From the NCBI GenBank assembly GCA_027017505.1, contig JALUQR010000073.1, positions 1-14,027 on the forward strand: DNA of 14,027 bases. The letters are read 5' to 3'. Under the pieces are notes generated by a model. The model was given only the letters and a program-made list of their open reading frames with translations, was not told the DNA's origin and searched no databases. Positions 1-7,086 of this stretch are shown piece after piece. The stretch's first letter is position 1. Every line of letters starts with the position of its first letter. The stretch is from a bacterium. GTDB taxonomy: Bacteria; Desulfobacterota; GWC2-55-46; DRQE01. The translations under genes and the position numbers were made by a program.

Positions 1-274
1 TAACTATCTTTAGCTCATCCTGAAAGACCACATCCTTTACCTCTGCCATTACTATCTCAAGGCCAAACTTGCGTGCGTGTTCTTCGAACTTCTGCATGAG
101 CTCCATCCCGCTTATTGAGGGAAACCCGGGGTAGTTCTCTATAACATCGCTCAGTGCTATCTGTCCGCCCACCATCTCTCGTTCGAAAAGCACTGTTTTC
201 AGCCTTGCCCGCTGGGCGTATATGCCCGCGGTAAGCCCTGCAGGGCCTCCACCAATTATCACAAGGTCATACAT
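1..274 (-). CDS. trxB: Thioredoxin reductase, N-terminal part (runs off the left edge)
   Basis: Thioredoxin reductase is a cytoplasmic FAD enzyme that passes electrons from NADPH to thioredoxin. The 91 visible residues begin [20 protein letters not shown], the FAD-binding Rossmann glycine motif (GGGPAG at residues 8-13) of class II pyridine nucleotide-disulfide oxidoreductases. They continue with [19 protein letters not shown], the conserved segment just after the FAD site in TrxB. The catalytic CxxC and the NADPH domain lie beyond the window, so activity cannot be checked here. The ATG at 274-272 is chosen because a strong Shine-Dalgarno ends 9 bases upstream and the Rossmann strand follows at once. 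It sits 25 bases after trkH on the same strand and may be the last gene of that operon or have its own promoter. A close flavoprotein relative, such as ferredoxin-NADP reductase of the TrxR-like type, is the main alternative. Confidence 0.92.
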   Translation of the reverse strand, partial: MYDLVIIGGGPAGLTAGIYAQRARLKTVLFEREMVGGQIALSDVIENYPGFPSISGMELMQKFEEHARKFGLEIVMAEVKDVVFQDELKIV

Positions 275-283
275 GCTTCAAAA

Positions 284-292
284 ACCTCCTTT
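284..292 (-). promoter_or_regulatory. Strong Shine-Dalgarno of trxB
   Basis: On the minus strand this reads AAAGGAGGT, a near-perfect match to the anti-Shine-Dalgarno, 9 bases before the trxB ATG. It is stronger than the sites of most genes upstream, which suggests independent, efficient translation of trxB. Confidence 0.8.
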
Positions 293-299
293 AAGTTTT

Positions 300-1754
300 T
301 TATCCCCTCCAGAAAGCTGGAAAGAGCAGTATAACAAGGGTGTATATCTCAAGCCTTCCGAGTATCATGTTCAGTATGAGTATCCACTTTGCCAGCTCTG
401 GCATCTCTGCATAGCCCACCACAGGGCCTGCCATACCGAGGGCAGGCCCCACATTTCCAAGGGTTGCTGCAGAGGTGGATATGGATGTTACAAGGTCAAG
501 CCCCAGGATTGTAAGCAGTCCCGCAGAGAGCACAAAGACCATAAAAAAGAGAAATGTAAACCCCGCCACACTGCGCAGTATCTCAGGAGGAATCACCTTT
601 CCGTTAAGCTTCACAGGGGTTACCGCGTGTGGATGTATGAGCCTGTAGACCTCCCTGTAGAGAAGCTTGAGCAGTACCAGCACCCTTACACACTTTATCG
701 CACCTGTGGTTGAGCCCGCAGACCCACCTATGAACATGAGCACAAGAAGGGCAAGCTGGGAGAAAAACGGCCAGAGGCTGAAGTCAGCGGTGGTGTAACC
801 CGTGGTGGTCGTAATGGAGACCACCTGGAAGAACGCATACCTGAATGCCTGGGCAAGGCTGTCATAATACTCTACCCACAGATTTAGGGTAACAAAAACC
901 GTTGCAACCACTATGATGAATATGTAAAACCTGAACTCCTCGTTTTTCACATAGGCCTTCACACCCATCCTGTAGAAGTCATAGTGGAGGGCAAAGTTGG
1001 TTGCCCCGAGTATCATGAATATTATTATCACCCACTCTGCGTTTATGTTGTTGTATGCTCCAAGGCTTGCATTCTTTATGGAAAAACCCCCTGTGGATAT
1101 GCCACCCACAGTGTGTATGAAAGCATCAAAAAGGGGCATCCCTGAGATAAGGAGCATGGTCATCATGAAGAAGGAAAGAAACAGATACACCATTACCAGT
1201 ATCTTTGCCATCTCCTGTATCCTGGGCACAAACTTTTCACCAGAGATACTTGAAGCCTCTGCCTTGTAGAGTTGCATGCCACCAACACCCAGGAATGGCA
1301 TTACCGCAACACTCAGCACCACTATGCCCATTCCACCAAGCCAGTGTGTGACAGAGCGCCATACAAGAAGCCCGTAGGGAAGGGCCTCTATGTCTTTGAA
1401 TATGGTCGCCCCTGTTGTGGTGATTCCAGAGGTTGCCTCAAACAGGGCATCCACCACAGATGGAACCACCCCTGAGAGCAGATAGGGCATGGAGCTGAAA
1501 AATACCGCATTTATCCAGGATATTGCAACCACTATGAAGCCCTCCCTGTGGCTCACATCCATGTTCACCCTGCTTGTTGCAAGAAAGAGCACAACACCGC
1601 TACCTCCAGTAATGAGAAGAGATATAAGAAAGGGCTGTATGTCTGCCTCCCTGTATATGAGGGCCACAAAGAGGGGCAGAATCATGGCCACCGCAAGGAT
1701 GATGTTTATCATCCCTGCTATACGCATTGCAACCGCAAGCCTTATCATGGGCAC
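300..1754 (-). CDS. trkH: Trk-type potassium uptake channel subunit TrkH
   Basis: TrkH is the inner-membrane K+ translocating subunit and works with the cytoplasmic gating protein TrkA. The 484 residues fit the family (about 480). The four pore-loop signatures of the SKT superfamily are present in order: TTTGATIF (112-119), STGGFS (220-225), TTTGYTT (316-322) and LGNVGP (432-437), each with its filter glycine. The intramembrane loop after the third pore helix is also visible (GGSAGSTTGA, 343-352), as is the conserved C-terminal GRLEIYT (466-472). Hydrophobic segments span nearly the whole length. The longest frame begins with GTG at 1754, three bases after the trkA stop. An ATG two codons later (1748) is equally plausible, and no clear Shine-Dalgarno decides between them, so translational coupling to trkA is likely. 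Confidence 0.96.
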   Translation of the reverse strand: MPMIRLAVAMRIAGMINIILAVAMILPLFVALIYREADIQPFLISLLITGGSGVVLFLATSRVNMDVSHREGFIVVAISWINAVFFSSMPYLLSGVVPSVVDALFEATSGITTTGATIFKDIEALPYGLLVWRSVTHWLGGMGIVVLSVAVMPFLGVGGMQLYKAEASSISGEKFVPRIQEMAKILVMVYLFLSFFMMTMLLISGMPLFDAFIHTVGGISTGGFSIKNASLGAYNNINAEWVIIIFMILGATNFALHYDFYRMGVKAYVKNEEFRFYIFIIVVATVFVTLNLWVEYYDSLAQAFRYAFFQVVSITTTTGYTTADFSLWPFFSQLALLVLMFIGGSAGSTTGAIKCVRVLVLLKLLYREVYRLIHPHAVTPVKLNGKVIPPEILRSVAGFTFLFFMVFVLSAGLLTILGLDLVTSISTSAATLGNVGPALGMAGPVVGYAEMPELAKWILILNMILGRLEIYTLVILLFPAFWRG

Positions 1755-1757
1755 ATC

Positions 1758-3125
1758 TCAGAAGTACTCGGGCTTTACCATGAGTATCTTTTCCACCTTT
1801 GGCACTATCTTTCTGTGGGTGAATATGAGCACCCTGTCTCCGTGGCGTATGACCGTATCTCCATCTGGAAGCATGACCCTTTCCTCACGCTCTATGGCAC
1901 CTATGACCGCACCAGCAGGCAGTTTAAGCTCCTTTATGGGTCTGTCCACTATGTCAGAGGTCTTAAGTGCTATGGTCTCTATGGCCTCCACCCTTCCACC
2001 CATGAGGGTCTTAACAGAGACCACCTTGCCCCTTCTTACAAACTGCAGTATGTCGCTTACGGATGCAAGCCTTGGAGAGACCGCCACATCTATCCCTATG
2101 GTGGAGACCATTGATAGATACTCGGGCTTGTCTATAAGGGCTATTGCCCTTTTTGCACCCAGTCTCTTTGCAAGAAGCGAGGTGAGTATGTTTGCCTCCT
2201 CATCGTCTGTTACCGCAACAAGGGTGTCTGTTTCCTGTATGTTCTCTTCCTTGAGAAGCTCTCTATCTGTTCCATCGCCTGCTATCACTATGGTTCTATC
2301 GAGTTTTTCTGCAAGGAAGTTACACCTTTCTTCGTTCTTCTCTATGATCTTCACCTGGTAGCCCAGTTCCTCCATGGGTCTTGCAAGATAATATCCCACA
2401 TCTCCACCACCCACTATTATACACCTGTTGGTTGGCAGTTCCTCGCCCCTGCGGAAGAGTGCCACAAGCCTTGTTGCGGTATCAGGCGGGGTGAGGGCAA
2501 ACACTATATCTGCTGGCCTGAGCACCGTATTGCCTGAAGGCAGTATGGTCTCATCCCCGCGGTATATGGACGCTATTATGAGGTCCACATCTGTATAGAG
2601 CTCCCTTATATCGTTTATCTTCTTACCCACAAGGCCAGAGCCACTGTCAAGCCTGCATCCAACAAGTTTGAGCCTGCCCTCCATAAAGTCCATCACATCT
2701 ATGGCACCCGGCACCTCTATTATCTTGAGTATCCTTTCGGCTGCAACCTTCTCGGGGTTTATTATGAGGTCAAGGTCCAGGGAGTCCTTCTCGAATATCC
2801 TGGTGTATTCCAGGTAATCGGGGTTTCTTATGCGGGCTATCTTTTTTGGCACCTTTGACTGTGTGTCAGCTATAAGGCAGGCTATCATGTTCACCTCGTC
2901 GCTGTCTGTCACTGCTATGACCATGTCTGCCTTTTCTATGCCTGCTTCCATGAGAACCTGGGGGCTTGAGCCACTGCCGTGGATTATTCGCACATCAAGG
3001 CTCTCTTTTACCTCCTTTATGCGTTTTTCATCCTTCTCTATGAGGATTATATCCTGCCCCTCCCTGGAGAACTTCTCCGCTATGGTGTATCCCACCACAC
3101 CTGCACCTATTATGATTACCCTCAT
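1758..3125 (-). CDS. trkA: Trk system potassium uptake regulatory protein TrkA
   Basis: TrkA is the peripheral cytoplasmic ring protein that binds nucleotides and gates TrkH. The 455 residues show the expected two-fold repeat. The first RCK N-domain has a Rossmann glycine motif, GAGVVG (7-12), with an acidic strand end (IEKD, 29-32), and is followed by a C-domain at about 135-225. The second N-domain has GGGDVG (239-244) with IIEKNEE, then GDGTDRELL and VAVTDDEEANI, followed by a C-terminal RCK_C domain at about 370-450. Both nucleotide sites look intact. The start ATG overlaps the nfo stop in an ATGA. A good AAAGGAG lies about 9 bases upstream, inside the nfo 3' end (3137-3143). The gene directly precedes trkH, so the transporter pair is made together. 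Confidence 0.96.
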   Translation of the reverse strand: MRVIIIGAGVVGYTIAEKFSREGQDIILIEKDEKRIKEVKESLDVRIIHGSGSSPQVLMEAGIEKADMVIAVTDSDEVNMIACLIADTQSKVPKKIARIRNPDYLEYTRIFEKDSLDLDLIINPEKVAAERILKIIEVPGAIDVMDFMEGRLKLVGCRLDSGSGLVGKKINDIRELYTDVDLIIASIYRGDETILPSGNTVLRPADIVFALTPPDTATRLVALFRRGEELPTNRCIIVGGGDVGYYLARPMEELGYQVKIIEKNEERCNFLAEKLDRTIVIAGDGTDRELLKEENIQETDTLVAVTDDEEANILTSLLAKRLGAKRAIALIDKPEYLSMVSTIGIDVAVSPRLASVSDILQFVRRGKVVSVKTLMGGRVEAIETIALKTSDIVDRPIKELKLPAGAVIGAIEREERVMLPDGDTVIRHGDRVLIFTHRKIVPKVEKILMVKPEYF

Positions 3126-3964
3126 CTCTCTATCATCTCCTTTGCCCTGTTAAGGTTCATAACATCGTCCCTTAAGCCATGTTTTCTTGGCGTCTCGAGT
3201 ATAAAGGGTATGTCTTTAAAGAGCGGGGCGTTGAGTATTGCCCTTATGCCCTCAGGGCCTATTTTTCCTGTGCCTATGTGCTCGTGGCGGTCTGCAAGGC
3301 TACCGCACTCTGCCTTTGAATCGTTAAGGTGTATGAGCCTCAGTGCTCTTGCAAGCCCTGTTCTTTCCATAAGCTCTGAAAGCCCTGCCACCTCTTCTGC
3401 GTTCTTCATGCTGTAGCCTGCACTGAATCCATGGGCTGTATCAAAGCAGAACCCCGTGTTGTGGTTGTGTGTGAGCTCAACCATAAGGGCCACATCCTCA
3501 AGGGTTCTGCCAATCTGTGTGCCCGAACCTGCGGTATTCTCTATGAGTATTGTTACATCCATACCCATCTTTTTTCTAACCCTCTTTATTGCGTCAACAG
3601 CCCTCTTTATGCCCATTTTCTTTCCCTCTCTGCCAGAGCTTCCAGGGTGCAGTACCAGGTAGCTGGCACCGAGGGTCCTGGCCATCTCCACCTCCTTACA
3701 GAGAAGGGTTATGGACCTTTCGTAGAGGGTGGCATCCGGTGACGCTATGTTTACAAGATAGGAGCAGTGTATGGCCACGGGGTCAAGGGCTGTGTGTTTT
3801 CTTATACTGTGGTATTTCTCTATCTCTTCTTTTTCGGGTCTTTTCATCCTCCAGCCTCTGGGGTTGTGCGAGAAGAACTGCACGCACTCACAACCGAGTT
3901 TTATTGCCTCCTTGAGGGCTCCTGCAAACCCCTCTTTTATGGATGCATGCACGCCAAGGGGCAT
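3122..3964 (-). CDS. nfo: Endonuclease IV (AP endonuclease, Nfo family)
   Basis: Endonuclease IV cuts the DNA backbone 5' of abasic sites and removes blocked 3' ends in base excision repair, using a trinuclear zinc centre in a TIM barrel. The 280 residues are close to E. coli Nfo (285). All nine metal ligands can be matched to the E. coli pattern: His66 (AIHCSY), His106 (VLHPGSS), Glu142 (ENTAGSG), Asp175 and His178 (FDTAHGF), His212 (IHLNDS), Asp225 and His227 (DRHEHIG), and Glu257 (LETPR). The enzyme is therefore predicted active. Its ATG shares one base with the stop of the upstream helical-repeat gene (TGATG), and its stop overlaps the trkA start. Translation along this stretch is probably coupled. 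Identification rests on motifs throughout the length. Confidence 0.97.
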   Translation of the reverse strand: MPLGVHASIKEGFAGALKEAIKLGCECVQFFSHNPRGWRMKRPEKEEIEKYHSIRKHTALDPVAIHCSYLVNIASPDATLYERSITLLCKEVEMARTLGASYLVLHPGSSGREGKKMGIKRAVDAIKRVRKKMGMDVTILIENTAGSGTQIGRTLEDVALMVELTHNHNTGFCFDTAHGFSAGYSMKNAEEVAGLSELMERTGLARALRLIHLNDSKAECGSLADRHEHIGTGKIGPEGIRAILNAPLFKDIPFILETPRKHGLRDDVMNLNRAKEMIER

Positions 3965-4866
3965 CAGTGCCTCTGTTTGCCCTCCAGCACCTTTCTTGCA
4001 GCCACTGCGAGTGCACTTGGTATGTTCTTGCTCCTTGCAATCTGCTGAAGGTCCTTTTCAAAAAGGTGACTCATAAGTCTTATTGATATGTGGAGTGGTG
4101 TCTTGGGATTGGTAACAAGGTTGTACTTTATCCTGTAGTTTTTCAGCCACTCCCTGTTGCGTGCCACCTCTCGCAAGAGTTCATCCGATGTGGACTTTGA
4201 TGCGGTAAGTTTTATCACCTCATCCTCGGTTATCCTGGGGTTTTTGAGCACACTCATGGATACCATCTTGTTTGAGTCCTTTATGAGCACCTCCCTTGCC
4301 TCCTTGCCACCTGTAAGGGCAAGCTTTATCTTCTCTGCAACTGTCATGCGGGATATCTGCTGTTGTATGGAGTCTGCGGAGGTGTCCTCTCTCTTTTCAG
4401 GTTCAGGGGTAACCCTTTTTATATTTTCCTTCTCTGGGGGACTTTCTCCAAGGAACTCCTTCAAGCGGGGGTTCTGTTCCATAAGGCCCTTTTCTTTTTT
4501 GAGCTCTTCCAGGAATCCCTCAGGGGCAACCCCTGCAACCTCTCTGAACACCTCTTCTGTTGCAGAGGGGTTCATAAGTATGAGTTTGAGTATTGCCTCT
4601 TCCTTGCTGTGTATATGAGTGAGTTTTTTGAGTATCACGGGTTCAACTGGCTCCATGAGTGCCTTAAGGAGCTCACGGCGTGGGAACCCCACGAAGTTCT
4701 CCCTTGCGGTGCGTTTTATCTCTTCGTCCTTATCGTAGGAGAGTATGAAAAGAGAGGTGAGCCTTTCCGCAGGTGAGAGTTCTTCAAGCCCTCCTGCTGT
4801 CCTGAGTCTTACCTCCCTTGTAGCCTGTGGCCCGACGAGGGCATATACCCTTTTTGAGACCTTCAT
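3964..4866 (-). CDS. Conserved hypothetical helical-repeat protein
   Basis: I do not recognise a named function. The 300 residues lack a signal peptide, membrane segments and any enzyme motif. Two helix-rich halves (about 25-140 and 170-297) are joined by a charged Pro/Glu linker (about 141-168, PPEKENIK...TPEPEKRED). Both halves carry short helix-loop units with Asn-Pro turns: LMNPSATEEVFREVA (97-111), LKNPRITEDEVIKL (207-220) and VTNPKTPLHI (251-260). REVA recurs in both halves (108-111 and 222-225). This looks like an ARM/HEAT or leucine-rich-repeat-variant type solenoid. The second half, from MTVAEKIKLALTGGKEAREV onward, resembles from memory a conserved hypothetical family of delta-proteobacteria and relatives. 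The gene starts directly after the fusA2 stop (TAGATG) and overlaps nfo by one base. A protein-protein adaptor role is inference only. Confidence 0.85.
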   Translation of the reverse strand: MKVSKRVYALVGPQATREVRLRTAGGLEELSPAERLTSLFILSYDKDEEIKRTARENFVGFPRRELLKALMEPVEPVILKKLTHIHSKEEAILKLILMNPSATEEVFREVAGVAPEGFLEELKKEKGLMEQNPRLKEFLGESPPEKENIKRVTPEPEKREDTSADSIQQQISRMTVAEKIKLALTGGKEAREVLIKDSNKMVSMSVLKNPRITEDEVIKLTASKSTSDELLREVARNREWLKNYRIKYNLVTNPKTPLHISIRLMSHLFEKDLQQIARSKNIPSALAVAARKVLEGKQRH

Positions 4867-6942
4867 CTACCTTTCCTTTGAGACTGCGGACTTCACCTTT
4901 TCCGCTATGTGTGGTGGCACCTCCTGATAGTGTGAGAATGTCATGGTGAATGTGCCCTTGTCAGCGGTCATACCCTTCAGGTCACTCGCATAGTCTATTA
5001 TCTCTGCCATGGGCACAAGTGCCTTCACAGTGGTGTAGCCTGCCCTTCTGGATTCCACACCCTGGATTCTGCCCCTTCTTGCGTTTATATCTCCCATTAT
5101 ATCACCCATATTCTCTTCTGGCACAACTATCTCCATCTTCATTATGGGCTCAAGCAGAACCGGGTCTGCAGCCTCCATCGCCTTTTTAAACCCCATGGAT
5201 GCTGCTATCTTGAATGCCATATCAGAGGAGTCCACGCTGTGGTGTGAGCCATCGTAAAGCCTTACTTTTACATCCACCACAGGGTAGCCTGCGACCACGC
5301 CTGACTGCATGGCCTCCCTTACACCCTTTTCCACCGCGGGTATGTACTGGCGTGGTATAACACCACCCACTATGTTGTCCACAAACTCAAATCCAGCACC
5401 CCTGGGCAGTGGAGAGAGCTCAAGCCAGGTGTCTCCGTACTGGCCTCTTCCGCCTGACTGCTTTTTGTACTTGCCCTGTGCCTTTGCGGTGGAGCGTATG
5501 GTCTCCTTGTAGGGTATCTTGGGTCTCTGCAGTTCCACCTCACAGCCGTATTTTCTCTTGAGCCGTTCAACTATCACCTCAAGGTGTGCCTGCCCGTAGC
5601 CTGATATGAGAAACTCCTTGGTCTCATCGTCCCTGCGGAACTCCACACCAGGGTCTTCCTCCATGAGTTTCTCCATCGCAGAATGAAGCTTCTCCTCGTC
5701 GCCCTTTGTCTTTGGTGTTACCGCATAGGATAGCACTGCTGGTATGCGTTCTGGAGGGGCAAATACAACCTTTCTGTTGCCCGCAACAAGTGTGTCTCCA
5801 GTGTGGGTGTCCTTGAGTTTGGCTGTTGCCACGATGTCTCCCGCAGATGCGGACCCAACCTCTCTGGTTCTGCCACCCTCTACCATATACAGATGGCTCA
5901 GTTTTTCCTTGACATCCCTTGTGGTATTTAAAACCGTGCTATCAGGGCTCACACTGCCGGAGTACACCCTTAAGAACGAAAGCCTTCCTGCAAAGGGCTC
6001 TATAAGGGTCTTGAATACGAATGCTATAAACTGGGTATCATCCTGCTGTGTCTCAAACCCTATGGGTTCTCCTGATACATCCGTTCCAAAGACCTCTCTG
6101 TCAAGTGGTGAGGGCATGTAGAGGTTTACAGCATCCATAAGAAGGTTCACACCCACATTCTTAAGTGCAGAGCCACACATAACGGGCACGAACATATCGT
6201 TTAAGACCGCACTCCTTAAGGCCCTTGTGAGCTCATCCACCGTGAGTTCCTCACCCTCAAGGTAGCGTTCTGTGAGTGTATCGTCTGCCTCCACCACCGC
6301 CTCTATGAGTGCCTCCCTTCTTTCAAGGGCATGGTCTTTAAGCTCTTCGGGGCAATCTGTCTTTTTGAACTTTCCGGAGCCATCGTCATCGTAGATAAAA
6401 GCCTTCATGGTGAGAAGCTCCACCACACCTCTGAAACCATCCCTTTCTCCTGCAGGAATGGTAAGGGGCAACATCTTCTTTCCGAAGACCTCCTCTGCCT
6501 CTTTAAGGCGCACATCAAACTCGGCCCTTTCGTGGTCCATCTTGTTTAAGAATACCATCCTTTTAAGCCCCTTCTTTTCTGTATATTCCCATGCCCTCTC
6601 TGTGCCGACCTTTATTCCTCCTGCAGAGCTCACCACCACCACTGCACCTTCCACCACATCCATTGCCCCTATGGCCTCATGAAAGAAGTTGGAGTAGCCA
6701 GGGGTGTCTATTATGTTTACATGGAATCCGTCCCATCTGTAATGATGAAGCGATGCTGAAAGGGTCATCCTTCTTTTTTTCTCCTCGGGGGTGTTATCGA
6801 GAACCGAGCTCTCATCATCCACACTTCCCCTCTTATCTGTCATACCTGCGTTAAATAATATGCTCTCTGCAAGTGTGGTCTTACCAGAGCCATTGTGTGA
6901 GGTAAGGAGGATGTTTCTTTTTTTCTCTATGGGGATATCCAT
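4867..6942 (-). CDS. fusA2: Elongation factor G-like translational GTPase (EF-G-2 / FusA2 type)
   Basis: This is a ribosome-associated GTPase paralogue of EF-G; its exact role in this class is not settled. The 691 residues carry the whole EF-G fold: G domain (1-285) with P-loop SHNGSGKTT (15-23), switch I Thr60, DTPGY (79-83), NKMD (133-136) and GSAL (257-260); domain II (about 300-390), III (about 400-475), IV (about 476-600, with GGRGQYGDTWLELSP) and V (about 605-690, with MGDINARRGRIQG). Canonical EF-G has AHIDAGKTT and DTPGH; here GSGKTT and DTPGY match the EF-G-2 subfamily known from Thermus and mycobacteria. The usual switch II His is thus Tyr83. The ATG follows GGGAGGTG by 6 bases. It heads the block of helical-repeat gene, nfo, trkA and trkH. 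A housekeeping fusA is expected elsewhere. Confidence 0.93.
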   Translation of the reverse strand: MDIPIEKKRNILLTSHNGSGKTTLAESILFNAGMTDKRGSVDDESSVLDNTPEEKKRRMTLSASLHHYRWDGFHVNIIDTPGYSNFFHEAIGAMDVVEGAVVVVSSAGGIKVGTERAWEYTEKKGLKRMVFLNKMDHERAEFDVRLKEAEEVFGKKMLPLTIPAGERDGFRGVVELLTMKAFIYDDDGSGKFKKTDCPEELKDHALERREALIEAVVEADDTLTERYLEGEELTVDELTRALRSAVLNDMFVPVMCGSALKNVGVNLLMDAVNLYMPSPLDREVFGTDVSGEPIGFETQQDDTQFIAFVFKTLIEPFAGRLSFLRVYSGSVSPDSTVLNTTRDVKEKLSHLYMVEGGRTREVGSASAGDIVATAKLKDTHTGDTLVAGNRKVVFAPPERIPAVLSYAVTPKTKGDEEKLHSAMEKLMEEDPGVEFRRDDETKEFLISGYGQAHLEVIVERLKRKYGCEVELQRPKIPYKETIRSTAKAQGKYKKQSGGRGQYGDTWLELSPLPRGAGFEFVDNIVGGVIPRQYIPAVEKGVREAMQSGVVAGYPVVDVKVRLYDGSHHSVDSSDMAFKIAASMGFKKAMEAADPVLLEPIMKMEIVVPEENMGDIMGDINARRGRIQGVESRRAGYTTVKALVPMAEIIDYASDLKGMTADKGTFTMTFSHYQEVPPHIAEKVKSAVSKER

Positions 6943-6946
6943 CTGA

Positions 6947-6954
6947 CACCTCCC
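6947..6954 (-). promoter_or_regulatory. Shine-Dalgarno of fusA2
   Basis: On the minus strand this reads GGGAGGTG, ending about 5-6 bases before the ATG at 6942-6940, and it supports that start. It is the first gene-proximal signal after the 143-base gap, in line with fusA2 leading a separate translation unit. Confidence 0.7.
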
Positions 6955-7004
6955 TTCTGGATACCCCGCTTTTTACCCCGTGCCACAAACGCTCAGACAG
7001 GGAC

Positions 7005-7035
7005 AAAAAGGGGTGGTTAATACTGTAACCCTTTT
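7005..7035 (-). terminator. Candidate weak intrinsic terminator or attenuator between the TPR gene and fusA2
   Basis: On the minus strand, AAAAGGG (7035-7029) can pair with CCCTTTT (7012-7006), and TTA (7028-7026) with TAA (7019-7017), around a 6-base loop, leaving a four-base bulge on the 3' side. An alternative inner pairing is GGTTA/TAACC. The right arm ends in a run of five T. The stem is AT-rich and bulged, so termination is probably partial. It lies about 50 bases after the TPR stop, a natural place to end the valS block, and upstream of fusA2, where it could act as a leader hairpin. Confidence 0.35.
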
Positions 7036-7067
7036 CCTCTCTGCTTGCTGTTTTTTCTCGTGTAGCC

Positions 7068-7077
7068 TCACCTCCTT
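7068..7077 (-). other. Orphan consensus Shine-Dalgarno in the fusA2 leader
   Basis: On the minus strand this reads AAGGAGGTGA, matching ten bases of the complement of the 16S rRNA 3' end. It starts about 10 bases after the TPR stop. No ATG, GTG or TTG lies at normal spacing downstream; the only start triplet is the GTG at 7071-7069, which overlaps the motif itself. It is either a chance match, a relic of a lost small gene, or a ribosome stand-by element in the leader. Confidence 0.5.
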
Positions 7078-7086
7078 ATTTTTGTT

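Noticed and set aside
222..713. Plus-strand open frame of 163 codons across the trxB-trkH junction.
   Set aside because: Antisense shadow of the trxB start and the trkH 3' end; His/Cys-rich composition is an artefact of the opposite frame.
1489..2361. A 290-codon open frame on the plus strand, antisense to trkH and trkA.
   Set aside because: It lies wholly opposite two strongly identified genes, has Ser/Thr/Met-rich composition typical of complement of coding sequence, lacks a Shine-Dalgarno and resembles no family.
6980..6985. TGGCAC on the minus strand in the fusA2 leader, like the -24 half of a sigma-54 promoter.
   Set aside because: The GG-N10-GC spacing fails: the next GC is 13 bases after the GG, and the -12 TTGC is replaced by AAGC.
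7015..7030. Inverted repeat GGTTA-N6-TAACC as a possible BirA operator.
   Set aside because: Known BirA operators have longer arms separated by about 14-16 bases; this short dyad is better explained as part of the hairpin at 7005-7035.
6973..7071. A 32-codon GTG frame after the orphan Shine-Dalgarno.
   Set aside because: The GTG is inside the Shine-Dalgarno itself, so it cannot be initiated from it in the usual way, and the frame is only the continuation of the TPR frame.
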